Below, piece by piece: positions 22,401 to 31,777 of a stretch of 64,000 nucleotides of DNA; the first letter of the stretch is position 1; each line of letters opens with the position of its first letter. Position numbers and translations under genes: made by a program. Location of the stretch: positions 24,078 through 88,077 of the forward strand of contig JASAND010017838.1 of the NCBI GenBank assembly GCA_030248195.1, in the 5' to 3' direction. The DNA comes from Trissonchulus latispiculum (Eukaryota; Nematoda; Enoplea; Enoplida; Ironidae). The notes under the pieces are model-generated. The model saw only the letters and a program-made list of their open reading frames with translations, ran no database searches and was not told the DNA's origin.

Positions 22401-25400
22401 CTTCAACATGTGTTTTTACCACATTCTGTTGCGCCTGACCGTGTCTATAATACTATTGCTTAATTGGTGGGTGATCTTCGACATCAATTCTGTGTTTCAC
22501 AACTGTTGTTGTGCCAAAATCAGTGTCGGAACTGGCAATTACATCCACATTTTTCATTAAAAACTGTTTCAAGTGCTCCAGTTCCGTTGGGTTCAAGCGG
22601 ACGTTATCTAGCTTGACTCCGCTCGGCACAACAGTATCGTTTGGTTTCGTTGAAATTGAGCTAACACCAATTCCGGAATATGCCTCAATTGGTTCGATTT
22701 CGTGTATAAAATCGGACTGTACAGTTTCCACGACACCTAACGTGGTTCAGCGTTTGAGGCGGATAGAGTAGTTGCTATTATTAGTTACTTGCACCGGGAT
22801 TTTGGAATATAAAGATTTCACTAACTCTGGCTCAGCGACCAGATTTTTGTCAATTACGTTCGGTTCAAACAAAAGGTCCCTGCGGTTAAAGTCGGCGCAA
22901 ATACCGCCCCTTAACATAGCTGTGCTTCGCGGCGGGATAATTTTATAATCCTTCAGCGTAACACATCCTATGCTGACGGTGTTACTAGTCTTGTGTTCCT
23001 TGGCGCGAGCTAAAATTGACAATTCCTTAACTAAGTTAATGTCGTTGTTTTCATGTTGCAAAAAATTCATTCCCAAAATGGACGGATGACAACACGCTTC
23101 CACAACTATGAACGGAATTTCGTAGATTTTACCCCTAATTTTAGTGGGAAAATTTGCGCACCCTAAAACCGATAAGTCATTCCCAGAAACACTAATTGGC
23201 AGGCAACAGGGCCGTTGCAGCACCGGAGGATCCACCATCCTCCTGTAATAATCCGCTCGTAACAAACTCACCGCAGCGCCGGTGTCAACTAATGCTTTGC
23301 ATGACACATTATTAATAACAACTTGTTCAAATATTAAGGAACCGATTAATTTTGACTGTGATATATCTTTACCAATCGTTGCACACACTGAACATAAACG
23401 AGTCTCCGAATAAAATTTTCTAGTAGTTAATGTTATTCAAATTGATTGAGTTGATGGGGAGAATCATGCGAATCAAATGACTGAATTTCAGAATTTCCAA
23501 AACAGTTATGCGGATACTGGTACTGATTATTGGCTGTCTGTCTACCACCGATGGTGGGACGGCCTCGCCTCCCCATGGGGGGTCCCCCACCAGTTTCCCG
23601 GGTTTTCTTCCTCGACGGCTGTCATGCCTGCAGCAGGTGGCCTCCGATTTGTGTTACGCCACGTATTCGTTCCCCTTCCCCGGTTAGACGCCTGGAAGGG
23701 TGTTGGCGGCCCTGTTAGGAAAGGGCAATTACGCACGAAATGTCCTTCCCGATTGCAGTTATGACAAAGCTCTCTGAGGCCCCTTTGCTCCAAACCTGAA
23801 AGCCTTCTACTGTTCAGCAGACCATTTACCTGTCGAGCTAATGCTTGGAAGGCGCCAGCTTGACTCCCGGCTGGTGTAGTCGAAGGAGGCAACCGCTGCA
23901 ACAGTTCTGTCCACGGTAAGTGCGCTGACCGCCTCAACGATACTCTGATTTTGAGAAACTAAGGTTTCCACCTGACTACGTAGGGCTGTATCGACACTTG
24001 GAAAGGCTAGCTCAATGTACTCCTGTCTTTTGGTGGCATCAACCGCTTCGTCCAATGATCTGAAATCCCGCCTCAGTAAACTCTTAGCAATTGAAGGTCT
24101 GGTTTGATAGATAAAGTGGTTTTTACAGTGTCTTTCAGCTGCTCAACTGTGGCAGCTGGATCCGCGCGGCGAGCAAAAGACATCAGCACATCCTTTAAAG
24201 TATCGACCCTTTCTGATTCCCCCTGTTTGGGCTCTCGGAGTTTGTTCCAATAAATCCCGCTATTCCATTCAGAAACTAATTTTGAAATTAACAAATTTTT
24301 CAATTCATTAAACGTCGAATTTTTTCTATCAGTCGACAAAGAATCAAAGATGTTAGCTGCGCGACCCTCCAAAACTTTCGACAACATTGCTTTTTTGCTG
24401 CATCGTTCCCGCCCCAACCGTTCGAAGCTACTCTTTCAAAATTGCAAAAATATGCGTACACATCTTGTGTTTCGCTTCCGTTCAGCTTTGGCAAACTATT
24501 TGCCGCTAAACACATCAACGCTACATGATTTGCTTCGAACGGTGGCGGTTGGAGAGGTTCAATTTTGTTCCTGTCCTCCTCGTCACTGTCTACATTTCTA
24601 TTTAAAACTCTCCGATTTCGGGGCATAGTTTTAAGATGTTCGTTAACAATACTGATTCTACACTGAGAATTTTCACAAGTTAAATTTTATTAGAGTTAGC
24701 TTTAAAAAGTGCACTGGAAAACTGGTAACTAACTCACTGATTCAAAATGGATCATATCAACTGATCGTTGATCGGCTTCTGCTGGATTAGAATCAGTTCG
24801 GTTCTTTAAATCTTCTGTAGAACTGCCGATTGACTTTATCCCAAACAGTTATGTGGGGCTGCTGGCTTTCCTGGCAGCCTCGTCAAAAAATGTTATGGGG
24901 AGCCTGCTGCGACTTATTGCAGGCGGCCAAGACGTAACCGATTTATATATAAGTTCTCAAAAATTTCTCCAACAAGCAGATTGCAAAGCAGTTGAGCAAG
25001 ATCCGCTTACTGCCACACATAAGCACAAAACAACATGCCACCTCACTTATACTACTCGATCCAATCTCACTCTAAAGTTACTCTTTTTTACCGCATTACT
25101 CGAAATCCCTTTGCAAATAATATTAGAAGTTTTCGTTTATATCTATAAAGACTGGTCTATAAAACTTTAACTACATGACATGTTCAAACTTAAGGGGGGG
25201 CTACGAATTTCACTAAAAGTTCGATGTTGGAAAAGCTAGCTAGTTTTTGCCGCATAATTGTATGTGTAACATAGTCTAAAGTTTGAAAGAATTCTATGCA
25301 GCATATCGTCCTGTGGAGCCATCAGAAGTTGGTGTTGTCGGTCCAAAGCTCAACGTACACAAACTTCGCCTCGCCCTGATCGCTATGCGCAAGGTACGGA

Positions 25401-28399
25401 ACCCAAATTAACAGAAATAGTTCTGACATATAGTTAACTAACGTCTAATGAGCTATAGTTTACAAATGAGCCCAACTTTGCTCCAATTAATAATCCAAGT
25501 ATCTGTTTTAACTTGTGTGAAAATGTGATTTCGTTAATCCCTGCGTTCGCAGTGCTCGATTACATTATCGATGTTGTCGCTGTTTGTTTGGTGCCATTTC
25601 GAAGATGTGAGTCAATTACTCCAAAGTACTGTGGCTTATAATCGGCTGAAACTTTGCGCATTACGTTCCAGTGAGTGTACCAAGATGTGCAGAAAGCTAG
25701 GTGGAAAGGAAAGAAATGGTAAGGAACATGTAATAGCTTACGCCAGCAAAACCCTTTTCTCAAGGGAACAAGCATGGAGTGCCTATCAAAAGGAAGCATA
25801 CTCAGTGGTATGGGCCATAGTCCAATTTTGTTCTTATCTGTTTGAACGAAAGTTTTTTCTGATCACGGACAACAAAGCTAAACCAACGTTTAGAAATGGT
25901 GGATTGATTTCTCGAAGTATGAATCGCGATCGCTCCAAAAAGCTCTAAGACAGTGAAGATTATTTCTCAACAAAAAGTGAAATAGCACACTTACCGAAAA
26001 ACCAAAACCGTCGAAACTCAGCGACAATTTGCCCCTATTAGAGCTAAATAACCGGTAAAAAGCTGGGGTAGGCTAGGGGCTGCCAATTTTATTAGATCGA
26101 AAACGGCACACGATCACCTCGCAACTTTTTGCCAAATTTTCGATTTTGACCTGTTATTGCTGAAGAAGCAAAAACGCTCGAGAGCCTGAATACGTTTAAT
26201 GTTTAGCACTAGTAACAATAAACATTCGAGTCAAATAGTTACAAAATCGGTCTTACCGTTAATTCACCTGGGCTGAAAAAACCTTTTTGAAAATACCGAT
26301 TTTTCGAACTTTAATTTGTACTTTGGCGTCCTGCCAAAAACTGTCTATATGAGACATATTGTTGCCCACCCTAAACGTTTTTACTTTTATATATTGGCTA
26401 ACGATAGGCGAAAAAGTAGCTCTCTCCCTTCGTAGCCCCCTCCCTTAACTAAGAGCTTTTGCCGGATTCCATCTCTTGTCTTTATTACTTCATTGTTCAT
26501 TCTTTCATCTTCATCTATACTTTTTGGGAGACTTGGGAAACCACCGAACCCTCAGAAAGAGGTTACGGAAAGTTAATAATTATAATACTATTATGCATAA
26601 CTTTATTGCTATGCCAGAGGCAAAATGGTGCGGTTGCTTTGTTTGATGAATCAACTTTTCATCAATACAGCATACAGAGAACAATCCTACACAATGCTAA
26701 AATTTTTTAAGAAAAATTTTTCAGAAATATACTTAAAAATTTTTAACGTTACCACGAGATCGTAAATGCATATGTACGTTACCAATAGGCAAAGTGGCAA
26801 ATGTGATCTGGGCTGGTAATGGTGTACTTGACGGAACTTTATATTGTCTGGAGGATTTACTCAAACAACCTAAACAGTGGAAGTATGTTTTATTGTATTC
26901 TGGATCTGACTTTCCATTGAAAACAAATCAGGAATTAGTTGAGATTCTCAAAATTCTGAACGGTTCTCAAGACAGCAGTTTGGTCGTGGAACAAAATCAT
27001 CGCTGGATGTACTACTACAAAGCAATAGATGGCATGCTGTCAAAAGTAAGCTTCAATTTAAAGTTTCATAATGTTTCGGATTATTTCACTTAGAATTAGG
27101 GTTATAAATTTTAATTTGAAAAATTAAAATTTAAGTCGGCCCCGGCGAAGACCTTTATTGTTTTTTCCGCTTTTATGACGTTCAAGTAAACTGGTCACTG
27201 CATAGTTCTCTGTTGGTTTGCTTTGAGTTGAGCTGGTCGGTTATAGGACGCGGTGCCGCTAGCTATACCTACGTGATTGCAATCTTCAACGCTTTTGCTT
27301 ACAAAATTATACCAAATTTCATATCAGGAACTACATAGTAAAATCGAAATACAACAATTTTATTACATCCTCATGTGAGCTTATGTGAGGATATAGGATT
27401 ATTACATATTTTATATTACTTTCATAGGATTCTCAACGTGGCTACAGGCCAGTGCCTCCTCACAACATGCTCATATACAAAGGAATGTACCAAGTGGCAC
27501 TTTCTCGTGACTTTGTCAACTTTTCTGTTCACAGTCAAATTGCAAAGGACTTGTATCAATACCTCGAAGATACCTTAGTTGTTGACGAAGTATACTTTTC
27601 AACACTTATCCATAACACTCATATAAATGCTCCTGGTAATTTCCCAGGTAATATTAAGGATTTAAATTAGTGTTGTGGGCTTTTCCTGTCGCACAAGAAC
27701 TCATTTCGTACTGGCGTAAAAAACCACTATCCTGAATAGTACAATGACAATAAGAATGGATCAAGCAAATTTAGCAACCTTCTTTGTTATTTGAACGTTA
27801 TACCAACTCGTGGAAGTTTTTACTGCTACGCCTCAGTTTTACCTTGTTCTGGTTTTCTTGTTCATTATTTGTCCAGTTTCTCTTTCTCTCACCCCCACTT
27901 AATAAATCAGAGTCATCTCGTATGAACAGAGTTGAACTCGCTTCAAATTTCTCCGTGGTCCGTTCGTTGCTTCGCTGTGATTCATGAAAATAGAATTTTG
28001 TTCATTCTGTATTTTGTTTTATTGTATTATTTTTTAGGTATTTGCTTTTTTTACTATGACGAATTGGGCCTCAGGAAACCGTGGATTTCACGGTATCAAA
28101 TTTGGGAAAGTCAAGCCAAATTTTGTCGGAGTGGAGCATTTAGTCACCAGTCCTGCATATTTGGCATTGCTGATCTTCCTATGTTCCATGATCGACTGGA
28201 GCTGACTGCACATAAGTTTCATCACCAGTTTCAACCAGTGGCTCAAGCTTGTCTCGCTGAACTCATATATAACCGGACATATGGTCTAATTCCTTATAGT
28301 TTAGACAAACAAGCATACCAACAACTGCCGTCTGTCACCTATCACAACTTAAAAATGGCTAATCAAGAATCAATGTTTGCTTGTTTGCCGAATCTGTAG
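16426..28399 (+). CDS. Core-2/I-branching beta-1,6-N-acetylglucosaminyltransferase-like (GT14), copy B, 5 exons
   Basis: Paralogue of copy A with the same exon plan. Exons: 16426-16857, 17189-17324, 26789-27045, 27428-27647, 28038-28399; exons 2, 3 and 4 are exactly as long as in copy A (136, 257, 220 bp), phases 0,1,0,1. Spliced length 1407 nt, 468 residues. An N-terminal signal anchor is at about residues 9-28, with a cytosolic PLRKK just before it. Motifs: [58 protein letters not shown] and CIFGIADLP with ELTAHKF. Poly(A) signals AATAAA at 28405 and 28412 follow the TAG stop. Intron 2 is 9.46 kb because it holds gypsy-2 and other elements. A Golgi GlcNAc-transferase role is by family; substrate unknown. 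Confidence 0.9.
17325..17726. other. start of intron 2 of copy B
   Basis: Begins with the donor GTGAGC. AT-rich, no domain-bearing ORF and no transposon end recognised before the RNase H fragment. Confidence 0.4.
17727..17893 (+). pseudogene. gypsy RNase H fragment in intron 2 of copy B
   Basis: A frame on the + strand reads [17 protein letters not shown] and then an acidic KEYSVVWAI and FFLITNNNA, the core of gypsy RNase H. It closely matches the fragment at 25722-25886. It is isolated, with no RT before it or integrase after it, and the usual TDN has become TNN. A relic of a + strand gypsy element other than the three described here. Confidence 0.8.
17985..18210 (-). repeat. gypsy-2 3' LTR
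   Basis: 226 bp; + strand start TGTGATGGGGAGCC, end CCCTTTACA. Matches 24891-25115 with scattered substitutions. The polypurine tract abuts its right side. Confidence 0.88.
18211..18940. other. gypsy-2 non-coding 3' region with (CAAA)n
   Basis: Lies between the polypurine tract and the end of integrase. It holds a (CAAA)n microsatellite at about 18297-18326 and otherwise no ORF with a domain. Length of about 730 bp is long for a gypsy 3' UTR, so part may be foreign. Confidence 0.5.
18941..20302 (-). pseudogene. gypsy-2 end of RNase H and integrase, one internal TGA
   Basis: Reads on the - strand from the RNase H tail (NADALSRSP) through the zinc part ([22 protein letters not shown]) into the DDE core: [30 protein letters not shown] at about 19631-19633 breaks the frame in the FTK-PEVF motif where the family has Trp. 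The C-terminal part has [10 protein letters not shown] and ends in a VVHVDRLKP motif. Apart from that stop the frame is open over about 450 codons. Confidence 0.85.
20334..21354. mobile_element. TTAA-target element, copy 2 (inside gypsy-2 RNase H)
   Basis: 1021 bp with TTAA at both ends; termini TTAAGGTACTGGTTTCC and, inverted, TTAAGGTGCTGGTGTCC. It interrupts gypsy-2 within RNase H just after the TDHRPL motif. Removing it with one TTAA leaves the RNase H frame continuous across the junction, which fixes the borders. It matches copy 1 (10588-11603) along its length. No transposase ORF. Confidence 0.9.
21395..22731 (-). pseudogene. gypsy-2 reverse transcriptase and start of RNase H, broken
   Basis: The N-terminal RT part is at 22453-22731 (ending [13 protein letters not shown]). 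Frame breaks at 22170-22450 scramble the fingers. An intact 257-codon stretch at 21395-22168 has [16 protein letters not shown], the catalytic YIDDIIIFS, and the RNase H start [11 protein letters not shown] with EREALAVV. It then meets a TAG just before TVFTDHRPL and the inserted TTAA element. Non-functional as it stands. Confidence 0.85.
22747..23388 (-). CDS. gypsy-2 aspartic protease region
   Basis: 213-codon open frame. The active-site motif [11 protein letters not shown] is at about residues 36-46, followed by a beta-rich region with SVLGCANF and ending in [10 protein letters not shown], the second conserved part of retropepsins. It lies between the gag zinc knuckle and RT and is in a different frame from RT. 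Confidence 0.82.
   Translation of the reverse strand: MCATIGKDISQSKLIGSLIFEQVVINNVSCKALVDTGAAVSLLRADYYRRMVDPPVLQRPCCLPISVSGNDLSVLGCANFPTKIRGKIYEIPFIVVEACCHPSILGMNFLQHENNDINLVKELSILARAKEHKTSNTVSIGCVTLKDYKIIPPRSTAMLRGGICADFNRRDLLFEPNVIDKNLVAEPELVKSLYSKIPVQVTNNSNYSIRLKR
23542..24626 (-). pseudogene. gypsy-2 gag, broken into four frames
   Basis: Starts at 24626 with [11 protein letters not shown] and an acidic stretch. Capsid-like sequence is split at about 24400, 24070 and 23930 among frames ([21 protein letters not shown]). One CCHC knuckle, [14 protein letters not shown], lies near 23720-23765. The number of shifts makes a functional capsid unlikely. Confidence 0.78.
24627..24890 (-). other. 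gypsy-2 5' leader
   Basis: Non-coding 264 bp between the 5' LTR and gag on the - strand. The sequence next to the LTR (TTTTTTGACGAGG on the - strand) is where a primer-binding site should be; its tRNA cannot be named. Confidence 0.5.
24891..25115 (-). repeat. gypsy-2 5' LTR
   Basis: 225 bp; + strand start TGTTATGGGGAGCC, end CCCTTTGCA; followed by AATAA, matching the left flank of the element. TATATATAA at about 24953 could be the core promoter region. Confidence 0.88.
25190..26448. mobile_element. TTAA-flanked element carrying an RNase H fragment
   Basis: Ends TTAAGGGGGGGCTACGAA (25190) and the inverse TTCGTAGCCCCCTCCCTTAA (to 26448). Its middle and right parts match, inverted, the shorter element at 39624-40238 (for example CGATATTGTCGCTGTT-like and CTAGGTAG-like words, AAAGCTGGGGTAGGCTAG). 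The segment 25722-25886 is absent from that other copy and is a gypsy RNase H fragment. 1259 bp, no transposase. Confidence 0.75.
25722..25886 (+). pseudogene. gypsy RNase H fragment captured in the TTAA-flanked element
   Basis: Reads [27 protein letters not shown] and FFLITDNKA on the + strand, the RNase H core with TDN retained. Nearly identical in sequence to 17727-17893. Flanking bases on both sides belong to the TTAA-flanked element. Confidence 0.8.
26449..26788. other. 3' end of intron 2 of copy B
   Basis: AT-rich intron sequence up to the acceptor ATAG before 26789. No gene or repeat recognised. Confidence 0.4.
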
Positions 28400-28417
28400 T
28401 AATAATAAACAATAAAA

Positions 28418-28924
28418 ATTGTATATTGATGTATTTGCTTAGTTTTAGCATTCAGTCAAACTCTAATAACCTGAACCGGGAAATGTAGGAATGAAATACA
28501 TCGGTTAGTTAAAGTTTTGTAGCAAAAATTATGCGCAACTTATATTCTATATATACAGAAATAGTGGGAGTAGTTCATCCAAATGCAAATTTCCTGCTGC
28601 ACCTCAGCGCAGCAGGTCTCTTATGTTTGCTTAGCCGGGCCCTCAAGGTGCATTCATAGTCGCGAACGCAGAGAGAGGCGCGTCGACGCCTCAGATTGTA
28701 ACATGCCGTTTTAACCGTTTAAAAATAATTGTAGCATATAGCATGTAGCATATAGCATATATTTTAGTTGATTCTCAACATATTCGACCTCACATAACGA
28801 ATGCAGACGCTTACATACGCGCCACGACGCGCGTCTACGCGCGCGTCTGCTTGCGTCTGGAACTATGAATGCTGAATTACGAAGTCGGCTTGATAAAGAT
28901 GCCTTTTATGCATAAATGCGTGTG
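28418..28924. other. intergenic between copy B and the Penelope-like element
   Basis: No gene. Contains a CG-rich patch at about 28815-28855 with repeated CGCGTCTACGCG-like words, unusual against the AT-rich background; it may be the 5' end of the Penelope-like insertion. Confidence 0.4.
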
Positions 28925-30245
28925 AGCAGTGGTTTAAGTTTAAAAGATTAAAAACTTTAAAAGATAAATTTGTAATTACTGTTATTGATAAAGCGGCACA
29001 GAATTTTAGTTTTATATGTAAAACTTTTTATGTTAACCAACTTTTAAAAGAGATTGGGTATACTAGTCCGTTGCCTCATTATCAATTAATTGATACAACA
29101 GAAGATGATATTAAAAATACATTAAGAGAAAAATATGGTTTAAATCAAAATGAAACTTTAGGTAGTATTCCTTTTCCTCGTATGCTTCCTAAATTTCACA
29201 AAAATCCTATTAAATTCAGAATTGTTATAGCAAGTAGTCAATCTTTTTTAAAACGTATTTCTTCTACGGTTTCGCGCTGCTTGAAATTAATATATGAAAA
29301 GATACAAAATTATTGCAAAGTAATGGAAAGAAATGGTAGATATCGAATTAAATTCTTCTGGATAATTAAAAGTTCAGAAACGTTAATTAATGCTTTACAT
29401 AAACCTAATAAATCGACATATGCTAATTCAGTATATACTTACAATTTTAAGGAAATGTACACTTCACTTGAACATGAAGTTATTATTAAAAATATGGAAG
29501 AACTTTTAGACAAATTTATGGGCAATAGTATTATATCAGCTACTCCAAAAACGGCTTTTTGGACAAACAAATAGATTCAACAAATGCTATTACAAAAGAA
29601 AAACTTTTAAGCTATATTAAATGCATTGTTCACAATACGTATTTTCGTGTTGGTAACTTAGTTTTTCATCAAAAAATTGGCATCACCATGGGAACAGATT
29701 GTGCACCTTTTATTGTAAATCTTATTCTTTTTAACGGTGAATTTAATTATATGAAAACTGTTTTATATTCCAAAGATTGGAAATCTGCAAGCTTGTTATT
29801 AAGTATTTTTTGTTACATGGACGATTTAACTGTGTTCAATGATAGAAATAAATTTGAAAGCATAATTTCAGACATGTATTCCATTTCCTTAACTTTAGTT
29901 CGTCAAAATGATAATCCTTTTTCAGCAGAGGTTCTTGATATTAACATTGAAATTATAGATAAAAAATTTATTTTTAAGCCATTTGATAAAACAGAAAAAT
30001 TTAATTTTAAAACTATAAAATTTCCTCATATTAATATTAATTTTTCTACTGTACGTGCGTATATTATCTTTAGAAATGAATTAGACCGTCTGTGGAAATT
30101 ACGTAAGTAATAAAATATGCAGTTAATAATTTAATTCAAAAGTTATATCCTAGAGGATATTCAATTACCAAACTCAAAAATGAAATAAACAATTTTAAAT
30201 CGAAAAAAGCTCAGAATACGTTTAACATACTCCAGTCAATTCATA
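28925..30245 (+). pseudogene. Penelope-like element reverse transcriptase, 5'-truncated and frameshifted
   Basis: A + strand frame is open from about 28925, with no ATG: FVITVIDKAAQNFSFICK (the N-terminal motif of Penelope-like RTs), then KFRIVIAS, YNFKEMYTSLEHE, and in a second frame (29559-30110) GITMGTDCAPF and the catalytic FCYMDDLTVF. Frames change near 29560 and again after 30110, where AVNNLIQKLYPRGYS continues the protein. The DDL-type box and TMGTDCAP mark Penelope-like elements rather than LINE or gypsy RT. No GIY-YIG endonuclease domain was seen downstream, and no telomerase RNA-binding domain upstream. Very AT-rich codon use, unlike its neighbours. Confidence 0.82.
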
Positions 30246-30341
30246 TTTAAAATTTAAACCGAAAATTATTTTATAATGACAACAGCTGTTGTAATTTACA
30301 AAAATTATCTGTGTACTCACATTCACGTCACACATGGAACA

Positions 30342-30439
30342 GTACATATCCGCCCAGTTTCCCCATGCCAGGTGCGCACCTGGTGAGGCTGGGCGATGAG
30401 ACGCATGGGGCTATGAGCACTCATCTTTAGGATATGTAC
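30342..30439. ncRNA. candidate pseudoknotted structured RNA 3' of the Penelope-like RT
   Basis: Outer helix GTACATATCC (30342-30351) with GGATATGTAC (30430-30439). Inside, GCCCAG (30352-30357) pairs with CTGGGC (30389-30394) and CCCCATGC (30361-30368) pairs with GCATGGGG (30403-30410); the two helices interleave, forming a pseudoknot. A self-complementary CAGGTGCGCACCTG lies at 30369-30382, and ATGAG-CA-CTCAT at 30413-30424. The topology recalls HDV-like ribozymes but no P4 or catalytic C could be assigned. Expression is not shown. Confidence 0.45.
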
Positions 30440-30811
30440 TTTAATTCCATGGCACATATTTGTATTTTTTAAATTGTAGCACATGTATGTACCTAATTTT
30501 TGTAATGCATAATATTTAATATAGAATGCACCTAAATCTGAGTTTAATTGTTGTCTTTTTGTGTTGGTTTATAATTATACCTGGTTCAACGGATAGCATG
30601 TATATATGATTTTAGTATACACTATGAAACTGTTGTCACTTAGGGTTAGCTTTAGTTTAACATTTTGTTTCTCTCCATTTTTTAAGATAGGACTAGCATG
30701 ATTTGTGTGTAAAATCTTATTTTCATTTTCAAAGAGCTTCTGTTTCTGATTTATGCAATAAGTGTAAGTGCCACTGCCATGAAGTGCTCTCAGAGATTTG
30801 TATGCACACTA

Positions 30812-30882
30812 GCAGGCGAACTCCGAGTGAAGGGCACGAGTGCGCGAAGCGCACGAGTGACCTTCACAAGGGCTTCGCCTGC
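30812..30882. repeat. three-tier hairpin
   Basis: GCAGGCGAA/TTCGCCTGC (30812-30820, 30874-30882), GTGAAGG/CCTTCAC (30827-30833, 30861-30867) and GTGCGC-GAA-GCGCAC (30840-30854) are stacked around one axis. Twenty-two pairs in 71 bases are well above chance. Confidence 0.6.
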
Positions 30883-31161
30883 AAGTGAGCTCTTTCTGTG
30901 AGCACAGCAAGCAGTGGTACAACTGGCTTGAAATATGGATTAAAAAACAGAAGACATAGTCTTCTATATGTCATGTCTTTAAAGACTGACATTTGGCTTC
31001 AAAATTCAGTCGTTTATATACTATTCAACCTAATTTGCATATTTCTTTCGGCAGAAAGTATGTATATAAGAGGGAGAAATTCTTAATCACTGCAGTCAGC
31101 TCTGCTGGCTGTCAGCAGCCTCGCTGCATACTACGACAGGAGAGCAGCGAAGGCTTACCGT

Positions 31162-31179
31162 GCAGTACAAATGTACTGC
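31162..31179. repeat. 18-bp near-perfect palindrome
   Basis: GCAGTACA-AA-TGTACTGC. It follows other inverted words at 31090-31160 (GCCTCGCTGC with GCAGCGAAGGC), so the hairpin-rich stretch extends from the Penelope-like element to about 31.25 kb. Confidence 0.5.
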
Positions 31180-31249
31180 AAGCTACACTGTGCAATACAA
31201 TTGTACGCAGGCGGTTGTAGCATGGTTCGATTACCCTGAGCCATGTTAC

Positions 31250-31777
31250 AATTAAGCATACATGCTTTTGGAAGAATGGTAGTCTGAAAACCGGAAACAA
31301 TTATTCGTTATCCTACTTGATGACTCATGTTCAACATTCAACATTAACAGCTCAGTTAAGAGTCTTCGAATAAGTGAATCAAATGAACATATGCCTAATA
31401 TTATGTTAAAACTTAATTTAGAATATAATATTTATAAAAACGTCCTCAGAAAGCGATAGCAAAAGCTATGGCAATCGCGAAGTATCCTCTAAACTGTCGG
31501 CACAGTTTTGGTTCTTAATTCGGCAGTTTCTCAATTCTTTTGTCATGATTATATTTCCTGTTTGCCATAATTAGGGGAAAATGCATTTTTCAAGGCTTTT
31601 ACGTCACTCAAGCAACATTAATGCTTCTGGAAATTACATCGTTTCATGAAGTATCAAACTGTTGATGTCATGCGATGGTCTGTTGCAACATTGTTTGTGT
31701 AGGTTGGCTAACTTGAAAACACAGGTACTCTGTCAGGCAGGATAAGAGGTGTTTAAAGGTGCATACCAGCATATATT
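31250..31777. other. intergenic, no gene seen
   Basis: AT-rich, short ORFs only, up to the TRIM target site. Confidence 0.4.

Larger units (their letters stand above)
17985..25115 (-). mobile_element. gypsy-2: degenerate Ty3/gypsy element with a nested TTAA element
   Basis: LTRs at 17985-18210 and 24891-25115 (TG...CA), a polypurine tract on the - strand beside the left LTR (complement of TTTCCCCCTCCAC, 18211-18223), and a perfect 5-bp duplication AATAA (17980-17984 and 25116-25120). Internal order on the - strand: gag, protease, RT/RNase H, integrase. Total is 7131 bp, of which 1021 bp are the inserted TTAA element. Coding regions carry several frameshifts and stops. LTRs differ at many positions, so this insertion is older than gypsy-1. 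No TGG-type primer-binding site was seen next to the 5' LTR. Confidence 0.9.

Noticed and set aside
28925..31250. Hammerhead ribozyme near the Penelope-like element
   Set aside because: I looked for CTGATGA with a following GAAA core on both strands and found no match.
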